Assembly: GCF_003862495.1 (NCBI RefSeq)
Contig: NZ_RRCH01000045.1
Span: 1 to 33,344, forward strand
From: Halocatena pleomorpha
GTDB taxonomy: Archaea > Halobacteriota > Halobacteria > Halobacteriales > Haloarculaceae
DNA: 33,344 bases
Reading direction: 5' to 3'
Positions 1 through 9,003 of the stretch are shown here, piece after piece (within the stretch, counting starts at the first letter, position 1; each line of letters begins with the position of its first letter). The notes under the pieces were generated by a model, which worked only from the letters and a program-made list of their open reading frames with translations, did not search any database and was not told where the DNA came from. Position numbers and translations under genes: made by a program.

Positions 1-3000
1 GGTCTCGGACGAACTGCACTCGAAGGAGAGCCTGATGTCCAGCAGGTCGTGGTCGCGCCGTCCGACGGTTGTGACGCGGAAACGTTCGATCGCCGGCTGT
101 ACGTCGGGCGTCGCGCGGTCGAAACCGAGATCGAGAGCGCGCAACTGGACGACACCGGTCAGTTTTATATCTGCTCGCTCGACCGGAAGACGCTGGTGTA
201 CAAGGGGCTACTCACGGCCGAACAGCTCGCTGACTACTATCCGGACCTCCGCGACGAACGGCTGAAATCGACGTTTGCAATGGTGCACGCACGGTTTTCG
301 ACGAATACACTCGGTGCGTGGCACCTCGCACACCCCTACCGGACAGTGATCCACAACGGCGAGTTCAACACCATACAGGGTAACATCAACTGGATGCGTG
401 CGCGAGAGAACGATCTCGCACACGAGGCGTTCAGTGAGGAACGCCGTTCCGCAGACACTGTAAGCGGTGACAGCGACGAGCCGCAAACGAAGCTCGACGC
501 GCTGAAACCGGTCATCAACGACGCCGAGCAGTCCGACACCGCAAGCGTCGACAACGCGCTCGAACTCCTCATGAAAACCGGCCGGGATCTCCCACACGCG
601 CTCCGGATGTTGATCCCGGAAGCGTGGCGCGGCGACGCAACGGGGGTCGAACAGCACCGCAAGGACTGGTATGACTTTCACGCCTCACTCATCGAGCCGT
701 GGGACGGTCCCGCGTTGGTTGCTGCGACCGACGGCGAGCGCGTCGGGGCGGTGCTGGATCGCAACGGTCTCAGGCCGTGTCGGTACGACGTACTCGAAGA
801 CAACACGCTCCTCATGGCCAGCGAAGTCGGGGCGCTTGCGGCCCAACACGACGCGAGCAACATCCGCAAGCGGGGCCGCCTCCAACCGGGACAGCTGTTT
901 CTCGCTGATCCCGAGGAGGGCCGCGTCGTCCCCGATAACGCGGTGTTCGAGGACCTCCTCGATGAGAAGTATGGCCGGTGGGTTGAAAACGAACAGCAGC
1001 AACTCGACGCGCTCGCAGACGACCAGACAGATGTCCGCGAACCGGTCGGGGAACTTCGCTCCAAGCAGGCGCTGTACGGCTACACGCACGACGAACTCGA
1101 CCATCTGATCGAGCCGATGGCCCGCGACGGGAAGGACCCAGTCGGATCGATGGGCGACGACACTCCGCTGCCGGTGCTCAGCGAGTACAATCGACCGCTG
1201 GCGTCGTATTTCAAGCAGTTGTTCGCACAGGTGACGAATCCGCCGCTGGATTACATCCGCGAGGAACTTGTCACGTCAATGGAGTGTCGACTCGGCAATC
1301 AGCGCAATCTACTCGATGAATCCCCGGCCCACGCCCGCCAGCTCGTGCTGGAGTCACCACTTCTCACCGACAGGGAGCTGGCAACGATCACCGAACTCGA
1401 CGGGCAACTCTCCAGTGCTGTCGTCGATATCACGTATCCAGCCACCGGTGATCTCGAAACGGCGATGGAGAACGCGCGATCGCGGGCCGCAGAGCTCGCG
1501 GACGACCACGATGTGCTCGTGTTGTCCGACCGAGACGCCGGTCCGGAGCGACTGCCGATTCCGAGCCTGCTCGCCACGGCTGGCGTCCACCATCATCTGG
1601 TCCGGACGGGCCAGCGCAACCGTGTCGGGCTGGTCGTCGAATCCGGTGATCCGCGCACAGTCCATCAGATGGCAACGCTCATCGGCTACGGAGCAGGAGC
1701 CGTCAATCCGTACCTCGCGTTCCAGACGATTGAGGAGATCGTCGCCGGACCGGACGGAGCCGACACTGAGACAGCCATCGACGCGTATCTCGGCGCGCTC
1801 GAAGATGGCTTGCTGAAGACGATGGCGAAAATGGGCATCTCGACCGTCGAGAGCTACCGCGGGGCGCAGATCTTCGAAGCGGTCGGATTAGATTCCTCAT
1901 TTGTCGCGGAGTATTTCGAGGGCACGACGGCCAGAACAGGCGGCATCGGTCTTGCAGAGCTCGAAGCCGACCTTCGACAGCGACACGCGAGCGCGTTCCC
2001 CGATGCTACCGACACGGACGCTGATCTCGAACGACAAGGCATCTTCGAGAACCGGTCTGACGGCGTGTACCACCAGTGGAATCCCCAAACTGTCGGGACG
2101 CTCCAGAAGGCTGTCAGGCAGGGCGACTACGACCAGTATCAGGAGTTCGCGAGCACGATCAACGACCAGAACGAACGCCTCCAAACGCTCCGTGGGCTGT
2201 TGGCGTTCGACTCCGACCGCGATCCCGTTCCGATCGAGGAGGTCGAACCGGTTTCGGAGATCGTCACTCGGTTTTCGACGGCGGCGATGAGCCTCGGATC
2301 GCTCTCGCCGGAAGCTCACGAGAACAACGCCATTGCGATGAATCGGTTGGGCGGGAAATCCAACACCGGTGAAGGCGGAGAGCCACCCGAACGGTTCGAC
2401 ACCGAACGGGAGTGCAACGTCAAACAGGTGGCGTCCGGTCGGTTCGGTGTGACGAGTCAGTACCTCGCCGCGGCTGAGGAACTCCAGATCAAAATGGCAC
2501 AGGGATCGAAACCCGGAGAGGGCGGCCATCTCCCCGGCAGAAAGGTCAACGAGATGATCGCTAACGTCCGGTGTTCGACGCCAGGCGTCGGTCTCATTTC
2601 CCCGCCGCCGCTCCACGATATCTACTCCATCGAAGATCTCAAACAGCTGATTCACGACCTCAAAACGGCTAGCCCCGAGGCGGACATCAACGTGAAACTC
2701 GTCTCGGAAGCAGGGATCGGGACCATTGCCGCCGGGGTAGCCAAGGCTAACGCCGACGTGGTCCATATCTCCGGGCATTCGGGCGGGACCGGTGCGTCGC
2801 CAAAAACGTCGATCAAAAACGCTGGCCTGCCGTGGGAGCTGGGGCTCGCGGAAGCGAACCAGATGCTCCGGCACACAGATCTCCGTTCGCGCATCAGGGT
2901 CACTGTGGACGGTGGGATGAAAACCGGCCGCGATGTCGCGATTGCCGCGCTGCTTGGGGGCGAAGAGTACGTGTTCGGAACAGCGAGTCTCGTCACGTCT

Positions 3001-4188
3001 GGCTGTGTGATGGCGCGTCAGTGTCACGAAAACACCTGTCCGGTCGGCGTCGCCACCCAAGATGAGGATCTACGGAAACGGTTCCCAGGACAACCCCAGC
3101 ATGTCATCAACTACATGACGTTCATCGCTGAGGAACTGCGCGAGATCATGGCTGAACTCGGCTTTCGTTCTCTTGCGGAGATGATCGGCCGCGTGGAGTG
3201 TCTCACCCAATGCGAGGATGTCACCCACGAGAAGGCCCAACAGCTCGATCTCTCGGCAGTGCTCGCACCCACACCGGGTGCCCGAACGAAATCGGTCGAG
3301 CAGTCGCATGATCTCGATACGGCACTCGATCACGAACTCATTGCTGAGGCAGCCCCCGCGTTGGACCGGGCGGAGCCGGTAGCCATCGACGCCGACATCA
3401 ACAACACCCACCGCGCGGTAGGGGCGATGCTCTCCAATCGCATCTCGAAGGAGTACGGCGGCGATGGATTACCCGACGACACCATTGCGATCGATTTCGA
3501 CGGCGTTGCGGGCCAGAGCTTCGGCGCGTTTCTCACGTCGGGCGTGACGATGGCGCTCACCGGAACAGCAAACGACTACGTTGGGAAGGGACTCTCCGGT
3601 GGGAAGCTCCTCGTTCGGACGCCCGAGGAAGCCCCCTACGAACCCGAAGATAACACCCTCATCGGCAACGTCGCGTTGTACGGCGCGACCGACGGTGAAC
3701 TGTACGTTAACGGCATGGCTGGTGAACGGTTTGCCGTGCGCAACTCCGGCGTGAAAGCCGTCGTCGAAAGCGTCGGTGACCACGGCTGTGAGTACATGAC
3801 CGGTGGCGTCGTTGCCGTCCTCGGAGAAACCGGCCGGAACTTCGCCGCCGGAATGTCCGGCGGAATCGCGTACGTCCTCGACCGCGACGGCGACTTCGAG
3901 GATCGCGCCAACCACGGTATGATCTCGACGACGCGCGATCTCGATCCCGAAGACGAGAAAATGGTGCGCCGGCTGATCGAAAACCACGTCACCTACACCG
4001 ACAGCGATCGTGGCCGGTACATCCTTGATCACTGGGACGAGGAACTGACCCACTTCGTGAAGGTGATGCCCGACGCGTACGCCGACATCATCACTGAACG
4101 GGAAAGCGAGGACGTGAGACACGACCTCCCCGAAAGCCCCTCATATGCTGTCAGTGATTCGACCGCTCTCTGGGGCGGGGCCGACTAA
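1..4188 (+). CDS. gltB: Glutamate synthase large subunit, 5' truncated by window edge
   Basis: This enzyme makes glutamate from glutamine and 2-oxoglutarate. The frame is open from base 1 and ends at TAA 4186-4188, giving 1395 residues. The first residues (GLGRTALEGEPDVQQVVVAP) already lie inside the N-terminal class II glutamine amidotransferase domain. About 100 residues, including the catalytic Cys, are therefore upstream of the window, and the GTG at 49 is only an internal codon. The remainder of the amidotransferase domain is followed by the central domain. The FMN-binding synthase domain covers roughly residues 750-1110 (GGKSNTGEGGE, then GHSGGTGASP). The 3Fe-4S ligands C1002, C1008 and C1013 have the family spacing C-x5-C-x4-C. 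The GXGXG beta-helix domain (about 1140-1380) has repeated GGK/GGV/GMSGG turns. Domain order and size match single-chain GOGAT. No small subunit is visible downstream. Confidence 0.96.
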   Translation, partial: GLGRTALEGEPDVQQVVVAPSDGCDAETFDRRLYVGRRAVETEIESAQLDDTGQFYICSLDRKTLVYKGLLTAEQLADYYPDLRDERLKSTFAMVHARFSTNTLGAWHLAHPYRTVIHNGEFNTIQGNINWMRARENDLAHEAFSEERRSADTVSGDSDEPQTKLDALKPVINDAEQSDTASVDNALELLMKTGRDLPHALRMLIPEAWRGDATGVEQHRKDWYDFHASLIEPWDGPALVAATDGERVGAVLDRNGLRPCRYDVLEDNTLLMASEVGALAAQHDASNIRKRGRLQPGQLFLADPEEGRVVPDNAVFEDLLDEKYGRWVENEQQQLDALADDQTDVREPVGELRSKQALYGYTHDELDHLIEPMARDGKDPVGSMGDDTPLPVLSEYNRPLASYFKQLFAQVTNPPLDYIREELVTSMECRLGNQRNLLDESPAHARQLVLESPLLTDRELATITELDGQLSSAVVDITYPATGDLETAMENARSRAAELADDHDVLVLSDRDAGPERLPIPSLLATAGVHHHLVRTGQRNRVGLVVESGDPRTVHQMATLIGYGAGAVNPYLAFQTIEEIVAGPDGADTETAIDAYLGALEDGLLKTMAKMGISTVESYRGAQIFEAVGLDSSFVAEYFEGTTARTGGIGLAELEADLRQRHASAFPDATDTDADLERQGIFENRSDGVYHQWNPQTVGTLQKAVRQGDYDQYQEFASTINDQNERLQTLRGLLAFDSDRDPVPIEEVEPVSEIVTRFSTAAMSLGSLSPEAHENNAIAMNRLGGKSNTGEGGEPPERFDTERECNVKQVASGRFGVTSQYLAAAEELQIKMAQGSKPGEGGHLPGRKVNEMIANVRCSTPGVGLISPPPLHDIYSIEDLKQLIHDLKTASPEADINVKLVSEAGIGTIAAGVAKANADVVHISGHSGGTGASPKTSIKNAGLPWELGLAEANQMLRHTDLRSRIRVTVDGGMKTGRDVAIAALLGGEEYVFGTASLVTSGCVMARQCHENTCPVGVATQDEDLRKRFPGQPQHVINYMTFIAEELREIMAELGFRSLAEMIGRVECLTQCEDVTHEKAQQLDLSAVLAPTPGARTKSVEQSHDLDTALDHELIAEAAPALDRAEPVAIDADINNTHRAVGAMLSNRISKEYGGDGLPDDTIAIDFDGVAGQSFGAFLTSGVTMALTGTANDYVGKGLSGGKLLVRTPEEAPYEPEDNTLIGNVALYGATDGELYVNGMAGERFAVRNSGVKAVVESVGDHGCEYMTGGVVAVLGETGRNFAAGMSGGIAYVLDRDGDFEDRANHGMISTTRDLDPEDEKMVRRLIENHVTYTDSDRGRYILDHWDEELTHFVKVMPDAYADIITERESEDVRHDLPESPSYAVSDSTALWGGAD

Positions 4189-4667
4189 CGCGTCTCCACG
4201 ACGGACCAGAATCCAGCCACAGCTACGCTCAGCACCATCTGAATGCTGATTGCTTACCATCTACGTATCACAATCATTTATCTTTATATTATCAATAATA
4301 GCAATATTTTTACCCGTGGAGGTGATGAATATGTGATGAAGCGCGTGAGCGCTCCGGGAGGAACATTCCAGGTCAGATCAGCCAGATCAGATCACAATGA
4401 CACACGCTAGTGGGGTAGAAAGGTCGGAACGGACCTTGCCCCGCGTTGTCTACTTCGTGCATTCAGCGGTTCATGGTCAGTGGTTCAGGAGGTTGGTGCC
4501 CCTCTCTGGGCTATTGGTTTACTGGATTCTTACCTATTACCTATTATTCATTTTGGTGGAGTTTGAAAGCGACGGCTCTCGACGCTTCTTGATTCACAGT
4601 TCGGACGCCGGGCTCCGGGTAGCCAGCGTTTGGGAGGCTTTTTGCCGTCGCGGTTGCAAGCGGGGAT
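4189..4667. other. 479-base intergenic region with AT-rich promoter-like tract
   Basis: No convincing gene lies here. 4265-4315 is very AT-rich and contains TTTATATTATC, a plausible archaeal TATA region. It is followed by the perfect Shine-Dalgarno GGAGGTGA at 4318-4325. A short hairpin AAGGTC-GGAACG-GACCTT lies near 4421-4438. A tandem TTACCTA occurs near 4530. An open frame at 4397-4690 can be read but overlaps the oxidase start and has no family features, so it is not called. Most likely this is a promoter plus a long leader for the oxidase gene. Confidence 0.5.
4336..4410 (+). CDS. Possible 24-residue leader peptide after a perfect Shine-Dalgarno
   Basis: The frame begins MKRVSAPGGTFQ and ends at TAG 4408-4410. 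GGAGGTGA (4318-4325), complementary to the archaeal 16S 3' end, lies 10 bases before this ATG and 5 bases before an alternative ATG (4331) that stops at once. Strong Shine-Dalgarno sites are uncommon among the leaderless genes of this window, so the signal stands out. There is no homology that I recognise. It could be a regulatory leader of the downstream oxidase gene, or chance. Confidence 0.25.
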   Translation: MKRVSAPGGTFQVRSARSDHNDTR

Positions 4668-5534
4668 ATGGCAATGGAGACAACGGATGATCACGGTGAC
4701 CAGCACCACCACCTGCCAGCGACGGAGGACTGGCCTCGTGGCTTTGGGGAAGCAAGCTGGTGGCCGTTCATCGCCGCACTCGGTGGAGCCGGTCTCTACA
4801 TAGGGGCTGGACTGTTCCTCCTCAGCAACGGTGATGAACCACTCGTCGGTCCGCTCGCCGGTCCGGCCGTATTCATCGCAAGCACGTTCCTCTTCCTCGC
4901 CGGTCTCTATGGATGGTTGTACCACGCGTTCGTCACCGACTTTTGGAGCGGGGAGGTAGCCGAATCGAGCGTTCGCGGACTCCGGATGGGGATGTTACTG
5001 TTCCTCGGCAGTGAGATCGCAACGTTCGGCGCTGGCTTCGTCTATTACTTCTTCGTCCGTGCGGGCGGTAGTTGGGCGGGCGCACACGTACCGGAGGGAT
5101 TACTCGGCGCACTCGTACTCGGCAATACGGCAATCCTAGTCGTGAGCAGTATCACGCTCCATTTCGCGCACCTCTCGCTGTTGCGCGGCAATCGATCTCG
5201 GTTCCTCCAGCTACTCGGACTGACGCTGGCATTAGGGATCATCTTCATCGGCGGACAGGTGTATGAGTACTACGAGTTCATCGTCCACGAAGGATTCACG
5301 CTCACCGAAGGCGTCTTCGCGAGCGCCTTCTTCGGTCTCACGGGACTGCACGGACTCCACGTCTCACTTGGTGGCGTCCTGTTGGGAATCATCTTCGTTC
5401 GGGCGCTGTACGGCCAGTACTCCGCGGAACGCCACATCTCAGTCAGCACTGTCTCGATGTACTGGCACTTCGTCGACGCCGTCTGGATCTTCCTTGTTAT
5501 CGTTATCTACGCCGGCTCGGTCGTCAACCTGTGA
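4668..5534 (+). CDS. coxC: Heme-copper (cytochrome c type) oxidase subunit III
   Basis: This 288-residue integral membrane protein is the third core subunit of a terminal respiratory oxidase in the cytoplasmic membrane. It stabilises subunit I and carries no redox metal. Seven hydrophobic segments follow a short His-rich N-terminus. Family signatures are present: LFLGSEIATFGAGFVYYFF in the third helix, FFGLTGLHGLHV near residue 220, and the C-terminal YWHFVDAVWIFLVIVIY. The length matches bacterial and archaeal CoxC. The start at 4668 is preferred over the ATG at 4674. A T-rich element (CTTTTTG, 4639-4645) sits about 26 bases before it, as for a leaderless transcript. Subunits I and II are not in the window, so this gene stands apart from its partners, at least locally. 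Confidence 0.93.
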   Translation: MAMETTDDHGDQHHHLPATEDWPRGFGEASWWPFIAALGGAGLYIGAGLFLLSNGDEPLVGPLAGPAVFIASTFLFLAGLYGWLYHAFVTDFWSGEVAESSVRGLRMGMLLFLGSEIATFGAGFVYYFFVRAGGSWAGAHVPEGLLGALVLGNTAILVVSSITLHFAHLSLLRGNRSRFLQLLGLTLALGIIFIGGQVYEYYEFIVHEGFTLTEGVFASAFFGLTGLHGLHVSLGGVLLGIIFVRALYGQYSAERHISVSTVSMYWHFVDAVWIFLVIVIYAGSVVNL

Positions 5535-5776
5535 ACGGACGGTTTCTGACTGTACTCCCTTCTGCGCGAATCGCCCTCACGACCGCCACCGACAGTACTC
5601 TCACCCCATAATAATTGTGCTAATATAGTTGACGAAATGTAGAGAAGCATCTATCTACCATCGTATCTAACACGAACGAACACCACCTTTCATTACTGAG
5701 AACATCAAACACCATCTGTGATGTATTCCGTCGGAAAGCGCGTCAAACGTCGTATTTCAGCGGATAATCCTCGACA

Positions 5777-6832
5777 ATGACACCAAACACACAATACATA
5801 ACGAGAGAAATGTTCCAATTGAGAGATAGAAACGTGTTAGGAGACATACTATCACAGATAATATCATATATTCCACAGCTGATTGCAGCACTCATTGTAT
5901 TACTCGTGGGATGGATCGTCGGCCGTCTATTGGGGCGGATCGTGACCACGGTGCTTAAAAAGGCAGACGTTGAGCGATTCGTTCCGGGAGGAGACGGAGA
6001 CGGCCGGGACGGGACCGACGGTGGCGGTGTGGGACTCGCGCGTGGTCTCGGCAAACTGGTGAAATACTACGTGTACTTCATTGCCGTGTTGGCCGCCGCG
6101 GAGATCCTCGCCATCCCGATGCTCACGGAGTTGCTCTCGGATGTCGGTGCGTACCTTCCGGTCATTCTGGCCGCAGTGGTGATTCTTCTTGTCGGGTTCA
6201 TTATCGGGCGTGTTCTTGAGGATATCATTGCGGATCTCATCGGTGGGCTGGGATTCGATATGCACCTTACGGGAACGCCACTCGAACGGCTCACCGAACG
6301 GCGTGGCATCGGTGGCCTTATCGGACAGCTCGTGGCGCTGTACGTGTACTTCATCGCGTTGGTGGCAGCCGCAGACACCCTCAACATCTCGGTCCTCTCG
6401 AACCTGTTGAACACCATCACGGTGTACATTCCACAGCTCATCGGCGGAGCGGCGGTGTTGTTGGTCGGGATCTGGATCGGTGACTGGCTCGGAACACAAG
6501 TCGCAGAGACGGACCACAGCAAGCTGACTGACTACGTCGGTATCGGGGTGAAGGTGATCGTGTACTACCTCGTGATCACGATGGCGTTACAGACAGCGGG
6601 ATTCAACGCGTCGATCCTGAACACGCTGTTCGTTATTGCGATGGCTGCGTTGTTCGGGTCGCTTGCGATCGCGTTCATCATCGCTGCCGGCGTCGGTGGC
6701 GCGCTCGGATCGAAGGATTACATCGCGGACAACATCGCTGATTGGATGCGGAACGCTCGTCAGTCCATGTCGTTCGAAGACGAGGGGTCGGATACGTCGG
6801 GAGAGTCGGGCTTCGAGCCGCCGAGCGACTAA
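5777..6832 (+). CDS. Membrane protein with three TM-helix repeats, MscS-superfamily-like without the channel beta domain
   Basis: This 351-residue protein has three near-identical modules. Each has one helix of the form IPQLIxxLIVLLVGWIxGR (residues about 32-53, 127-148 and 218-239). A second helix rich in aromatic residues follows, such as VKYYVYFIAVLAAAEIL (about 95-111, 186-204 and 258-277). This resembles the conserved TM-helix repeat family (Pfam TM_helix) that accompanies some small mechanosensitive channels. The soluble MscS beta domain is absent and the protein ends in an acidic tail. A Gly/Asp-rich loop lies at 70-88. A channel or osmotic role is inferred only from the family. ATG 5777 is used; ATG 5810 is possible. 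TATTTC at 5753-5758 may be its TATA box. Confidence 0.85.
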   Translation: MTPNTQYITREMFQLRDRNVLGDILSQIISYIPQLIAALIVLLVGWIVGRLLGRIVTTVLKKADVERFVPGGDGDGRDGTDGGGVGLARGLGKLVKYYVYFIAVLAAAEILAIPMLTELLSDVGAYLPVILAAVVILLVGFIIGRVLEDIIADLIGGLGFDMHLTGTPLERLTERRGIGGLIGQLVALYVYFIALVAAADTLNISVLSNLLNTITVYIPQLIGGAAVLLVGIWIGDWLGTQVAETDHSKLTDYVGIGVKVIVYYLVITMALQTAGFNASILNTLFVIAMAALFGSLAIAFIIAAGVGGALGSKDYIADNIADWMRNARQSMSFEDEGSDTSGESGFEPPSD

Positions 6833-6927
6833 GACCCGCGCTCAATTCCTCGCTAGTTGATCGTTCTCCCCGGCATCATTGTTCGGTGTCGCAATCTGGA
6901 TGTATCTCACGCGCGTAGCTGTGGGTA

Positions 6928-7398
6928 GTGACACTCTCTGAGAAAGCGAAAGAGCGGCTCACGGATGTCGTGGAACTGCAACCAACGAAAAACAAGGAAC
7001 TGCAGGAACGCTGGGGGATCGACAGCGGGAGCGAGATCCATCAGTATCTCGAATCGGAGCTCAAAGAGTACTACTACCGGGATGAGAGCAGCTTAATTCG
7101 TGCGACACCGGAGGCAGCCGAGCTGGTCGGGATCGACACCGATGAGACGACGCTCAGCGTCCCACCACTACAAGCGCAGATCATCGACATCATTGCGGGT
7201 CCTGACGAGGAGCCGGAAAGCGTCGTTTCGGTGCTCCACGCGGTGCAAGAGACGGAAGCTGATCCGACGGCGGATGAGGTCCGTTCGAGTCTTCGGAAGC
7301 TTCAGGATCGGGGCGTCGTCGAGGTGGTACAGACGACCGTTCCGACGTTCCGACTCGCCGTCGAGCACGAGGAGATCTCCGTCGACGTGATCGAGTGA
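6928..7398 (+). CDS. Conserved haloarchaeal protein, DUF5797-like
   Basis: This is a 156-residue soluble acidic protein. The N-terminus (MTLSEKAKERLTDVVELQPT, then KNKELQERWG) and the motif YYYRDESSLIRATPEAAEL are what I recall as typical of haloarchaeal DUF5797. The C-terminal half (EADPTADEVRSSLRKLQDRG, then VVEVVQ) looks like a winged-helix unit: a helix, a recognition-like helix and a beta wing. A DNA-binding or regulatory role is therefore possible but inferred. The GTG start at 6928 is supported by ATGTATC at 6899-6905, about 26 bases upstream, consistent with a leaderless transcript. The gene converges on the DUF5787-like gene with 23 bases between stops. Confidence 0.8.
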   Translation: MTLSEKAKERLTDVVELQPTKNKELQERWGIDSGSEIHQYLESELKEYYYRDESSLIRATPEAAELVGIDTDETTLSVPPLQAQIIDIIAGPDEEPESVVSVLHAVQETEADPTADEVRSSLRKLQDRGVVEVVQTTVPTFRLAVEHEEISVDVIE

Positions 7399-7421
7399 CG
7401 CCTCGACAGCGACAGGGGCGA

Positions 7422-8483
7422 TCACTCTCCGAGACCAATGCGGTGGCGGCGTCGCTGCTCGTCGAGGAGTCGTTTGATGGCGGCACCCGGACCACCCGCA
7501 AGCGGCCAGCCGCGAGTCCGCCAATTGGGTGGTTCCGGTTCGAAGGATGGACAACGGCCGGAGCACTCCGCAGACGATTGTGAACACGCGTTGGCACCAC
7601 ACCACGGGAGGACATCGCCGTCGATCGACCGGAGCGAAAACCACCGGCAATCCGGACGCATCGAATCGACGTACGAACGCCATCCGCGTTCGTAGGCTCG
7701 TTCAGCGATTTCGAGTCGTTTGGTGGCTTTCCACTCCGGATCGGCGTACTCGAACCGCGCCACCGATAGATCTGACTCGTTGTCCGCGGATCGGTCGAGA
7801 ATGCGGGTTCCGACAGCCGTTCGGTCGAGCGACCGAGGGTGCCACACCACGCTCGCGTCGGTCCCCCTGTCCGTCGATGCTCGGTCATCGTCGGTTGCCA
7901 CAGTGAGAATGCCGGTCTCAACAGGGAGCTGTTCGAGCAACGCCGGTTCGACCGTCTCCCCGGTTGCTCGGGTTGCGACCCACACCGCGTCAGCGAGTGC
8001 GAGCGCAACGTCGTGTTGGAGCTGTTCGGTGAGCGTTCGGGCGGCACTCGCGTCGAGATCGGGCTTGTTCTCGATCGCTACGATCCGGTCGACCCAGTCG
8101 GGATACTCCCACTTGCGCCGGATCTCGACGCGGTTTCCCCGTCGTCTCGTTTCGAGAATGCCGCGGTCCGTGGCGGTGTGGATCGCGTCCCGAACGTATC
8201 GCCACGGATAGCTAGGCTCAGGAAGCACATCCCGGTAGTATGCCCATTCCGTCGGCGCGTTCCGAACCACACGCAACAGATCACCGTCAAGACGGTCAGC
8301 TCCGAATCGCGCCCGTTCAGCGAGCCGGCGGCGATCGGTTTCGATGACGATCGTGTCCCATCGACGGTGGTTCGTGCCGAGCTGTCGGGCGATGAGCACA
8401 CACTTGTCGCTACTGTCGCCGGTGGGCGGCCAGTGGCGCTCGGCCCACTGACAAACACGAAGCTCGAACGTGAACTCGGTCAC
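7422..8483 (-). CDS. DUF5787-like protein with ExK and Cys-cluster motifs, candidate Fe-S nuclease
   Basis: This is a 353-residue protein conserved in haloarchaea, with no assigned function that I know of. GTG 8483 (MTEFTFELRVCQWAE) is chosen over GTG 8495 because family members begin close to this sequence. C11 stands at the N-terminus. A strand RWDTIVIETD (41-50) is followed by a winged-helix-like segment (about 68-122). Then comes IVAIENKPDLD (134-144), which has the hydrophobic-ExK pattern of PD-(D/E)XK nucleases. A Cys cluster near the C-terminus (C279, C295, C300, C307, C311) precedes FEPEPPNWRTRGWPLAGG. A lone N-terminal Cys, nuclease strands and C-terminal cysteines recall Cas4/AddB-type Fe-S nucleases, but this is inference. 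It lies 85 bases downstream of the Nudix gene on the same strand. Confidence 0.8.
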   Translation of the reverse strand: MTEFTFELRVCQWAERHWPPTGDSSDKCVLIARQLGTNHRRWDTIVIETDRRRLAERARFGADRLDGDLLRVVRNAPTEWAYYRDVLPEPSYPWRYVRDAIHTATDRGILETRRRGNRVEIRRKWEYPDWVDRIVAIENKPDLDASAARTLTEQLQHDVALALADAVWVATRATGETVEPALLEQLPVETGILTVATDDDRASTDRGTDASVVWHPRSLDRTAVGTRILDRSADNESDLSVARFEYADPEWKATKRLEIAERAYERGWRSYVDSMRPDCRWFSLRSIDGDVLPWCGANACSQSSAECSGRCPSFEPEPPNWRTRGWPLAGGPGAAIKRLLDEQRRRHRIGLGE

Positions 8484-8568
8484 GGTCGGGCACACTCCGG
8501 CTCGATCAGGAATCCGTGTTTCGGTCCGACATCACCGCCCGTGATGGAGGGGTGTCGGACGAGACGTT

Positions 8569-9003
8569 TCAGAAATGTCCGTACAGCCCCCCGTTGTCGA
8601 GAAACGAGTGGGCGTGTTTGAGGACTGATCGCGGCCCTTTCTGAGTCAGGGTGTTAACCGCTTGTTCGTAATCGCGCCACTGCAGATCGTTGTGTTCCGA
8701 GGAGAGTTCTGCAGTCGCCTGAAACGACTTCGCAATGAACAGGTGAACCGTTTTGTGGATCGTCGAACTCCCCGCCTGGAAAACGTAGTCGTAGTCCTCG
8801 CGGAAGCCATCAACGAGTCTGATGTCGTCGATACCAGCTTCTTCCTCAATTTCACGAATGGCCGTCTGCTGTAACTCCTCTGTTCCCTCAACGCCGCCCT
8901 TTGGGAACTCCCAATCGCCGGTGCGGCTTTTGAGAAGCAGATACTCTCGACGGCCACGTGTATCACGGAACAAGATTGCTCCGGCGCTCGTGGCCTCAAT
9001 CAT
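8569..9003 (-). CDS. Nudix hydrolase, Ap4A-hydrolase-like
   Basis: This is a 144-residue hydrolase of nucleoside diphosphate-linked compounds. The full Nudix box GX5EX7REUXEEXGU is present as GGVEGTEELQQTAIREIEEE followed by AGI, preceded by WEFPKGG. The family reaction is divalent-metal-dependent pyrophosphate hydrolysis. WEFPKGG with a short C-terminal domain is typical of diadenosine-tetraphosphatase-like and MutT-like members, but substrate specificity cannot be read from sequence. The start MIEATSAGAILFRD at 9003 is preferred over an upstream ATG at 9078. A TCTTAA box (9027-9032) lies 24-29 bases upstream of 9003, and the extra N-terminus would be non-family sequence covering the promoter. 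Confidence 0.9.
   Translation of the reverse strand: MIEATSAGAILFRDTRGRREYLLLKSRTGDWEFPKGGVEGTEELQQTAIREIEEEAGIDDIRLVDGFREDYDYVFQAGSSTIHKTVHLFIAKSFQATAELSSEHNDLQWRDYEQAVNTLTQKGPRSVLKHAHSFLDNGGLYGHF

Noticed and set aside
1897-3060. 387-residue antisense ORF inside gltB
   Set aside because: It lies opposite a well-conserved gltB region. Long shadow frames are common in GC-rich haloarchaeal DNA, and the translation is Arg-rich without motifs.
4397-4690. 97-residue plus-strand ORF with a hydrophobic stretch
   Set aside because: It overlaps the start of coxC by 23 bases, covers the likely coxC promoter, and shows no family features.
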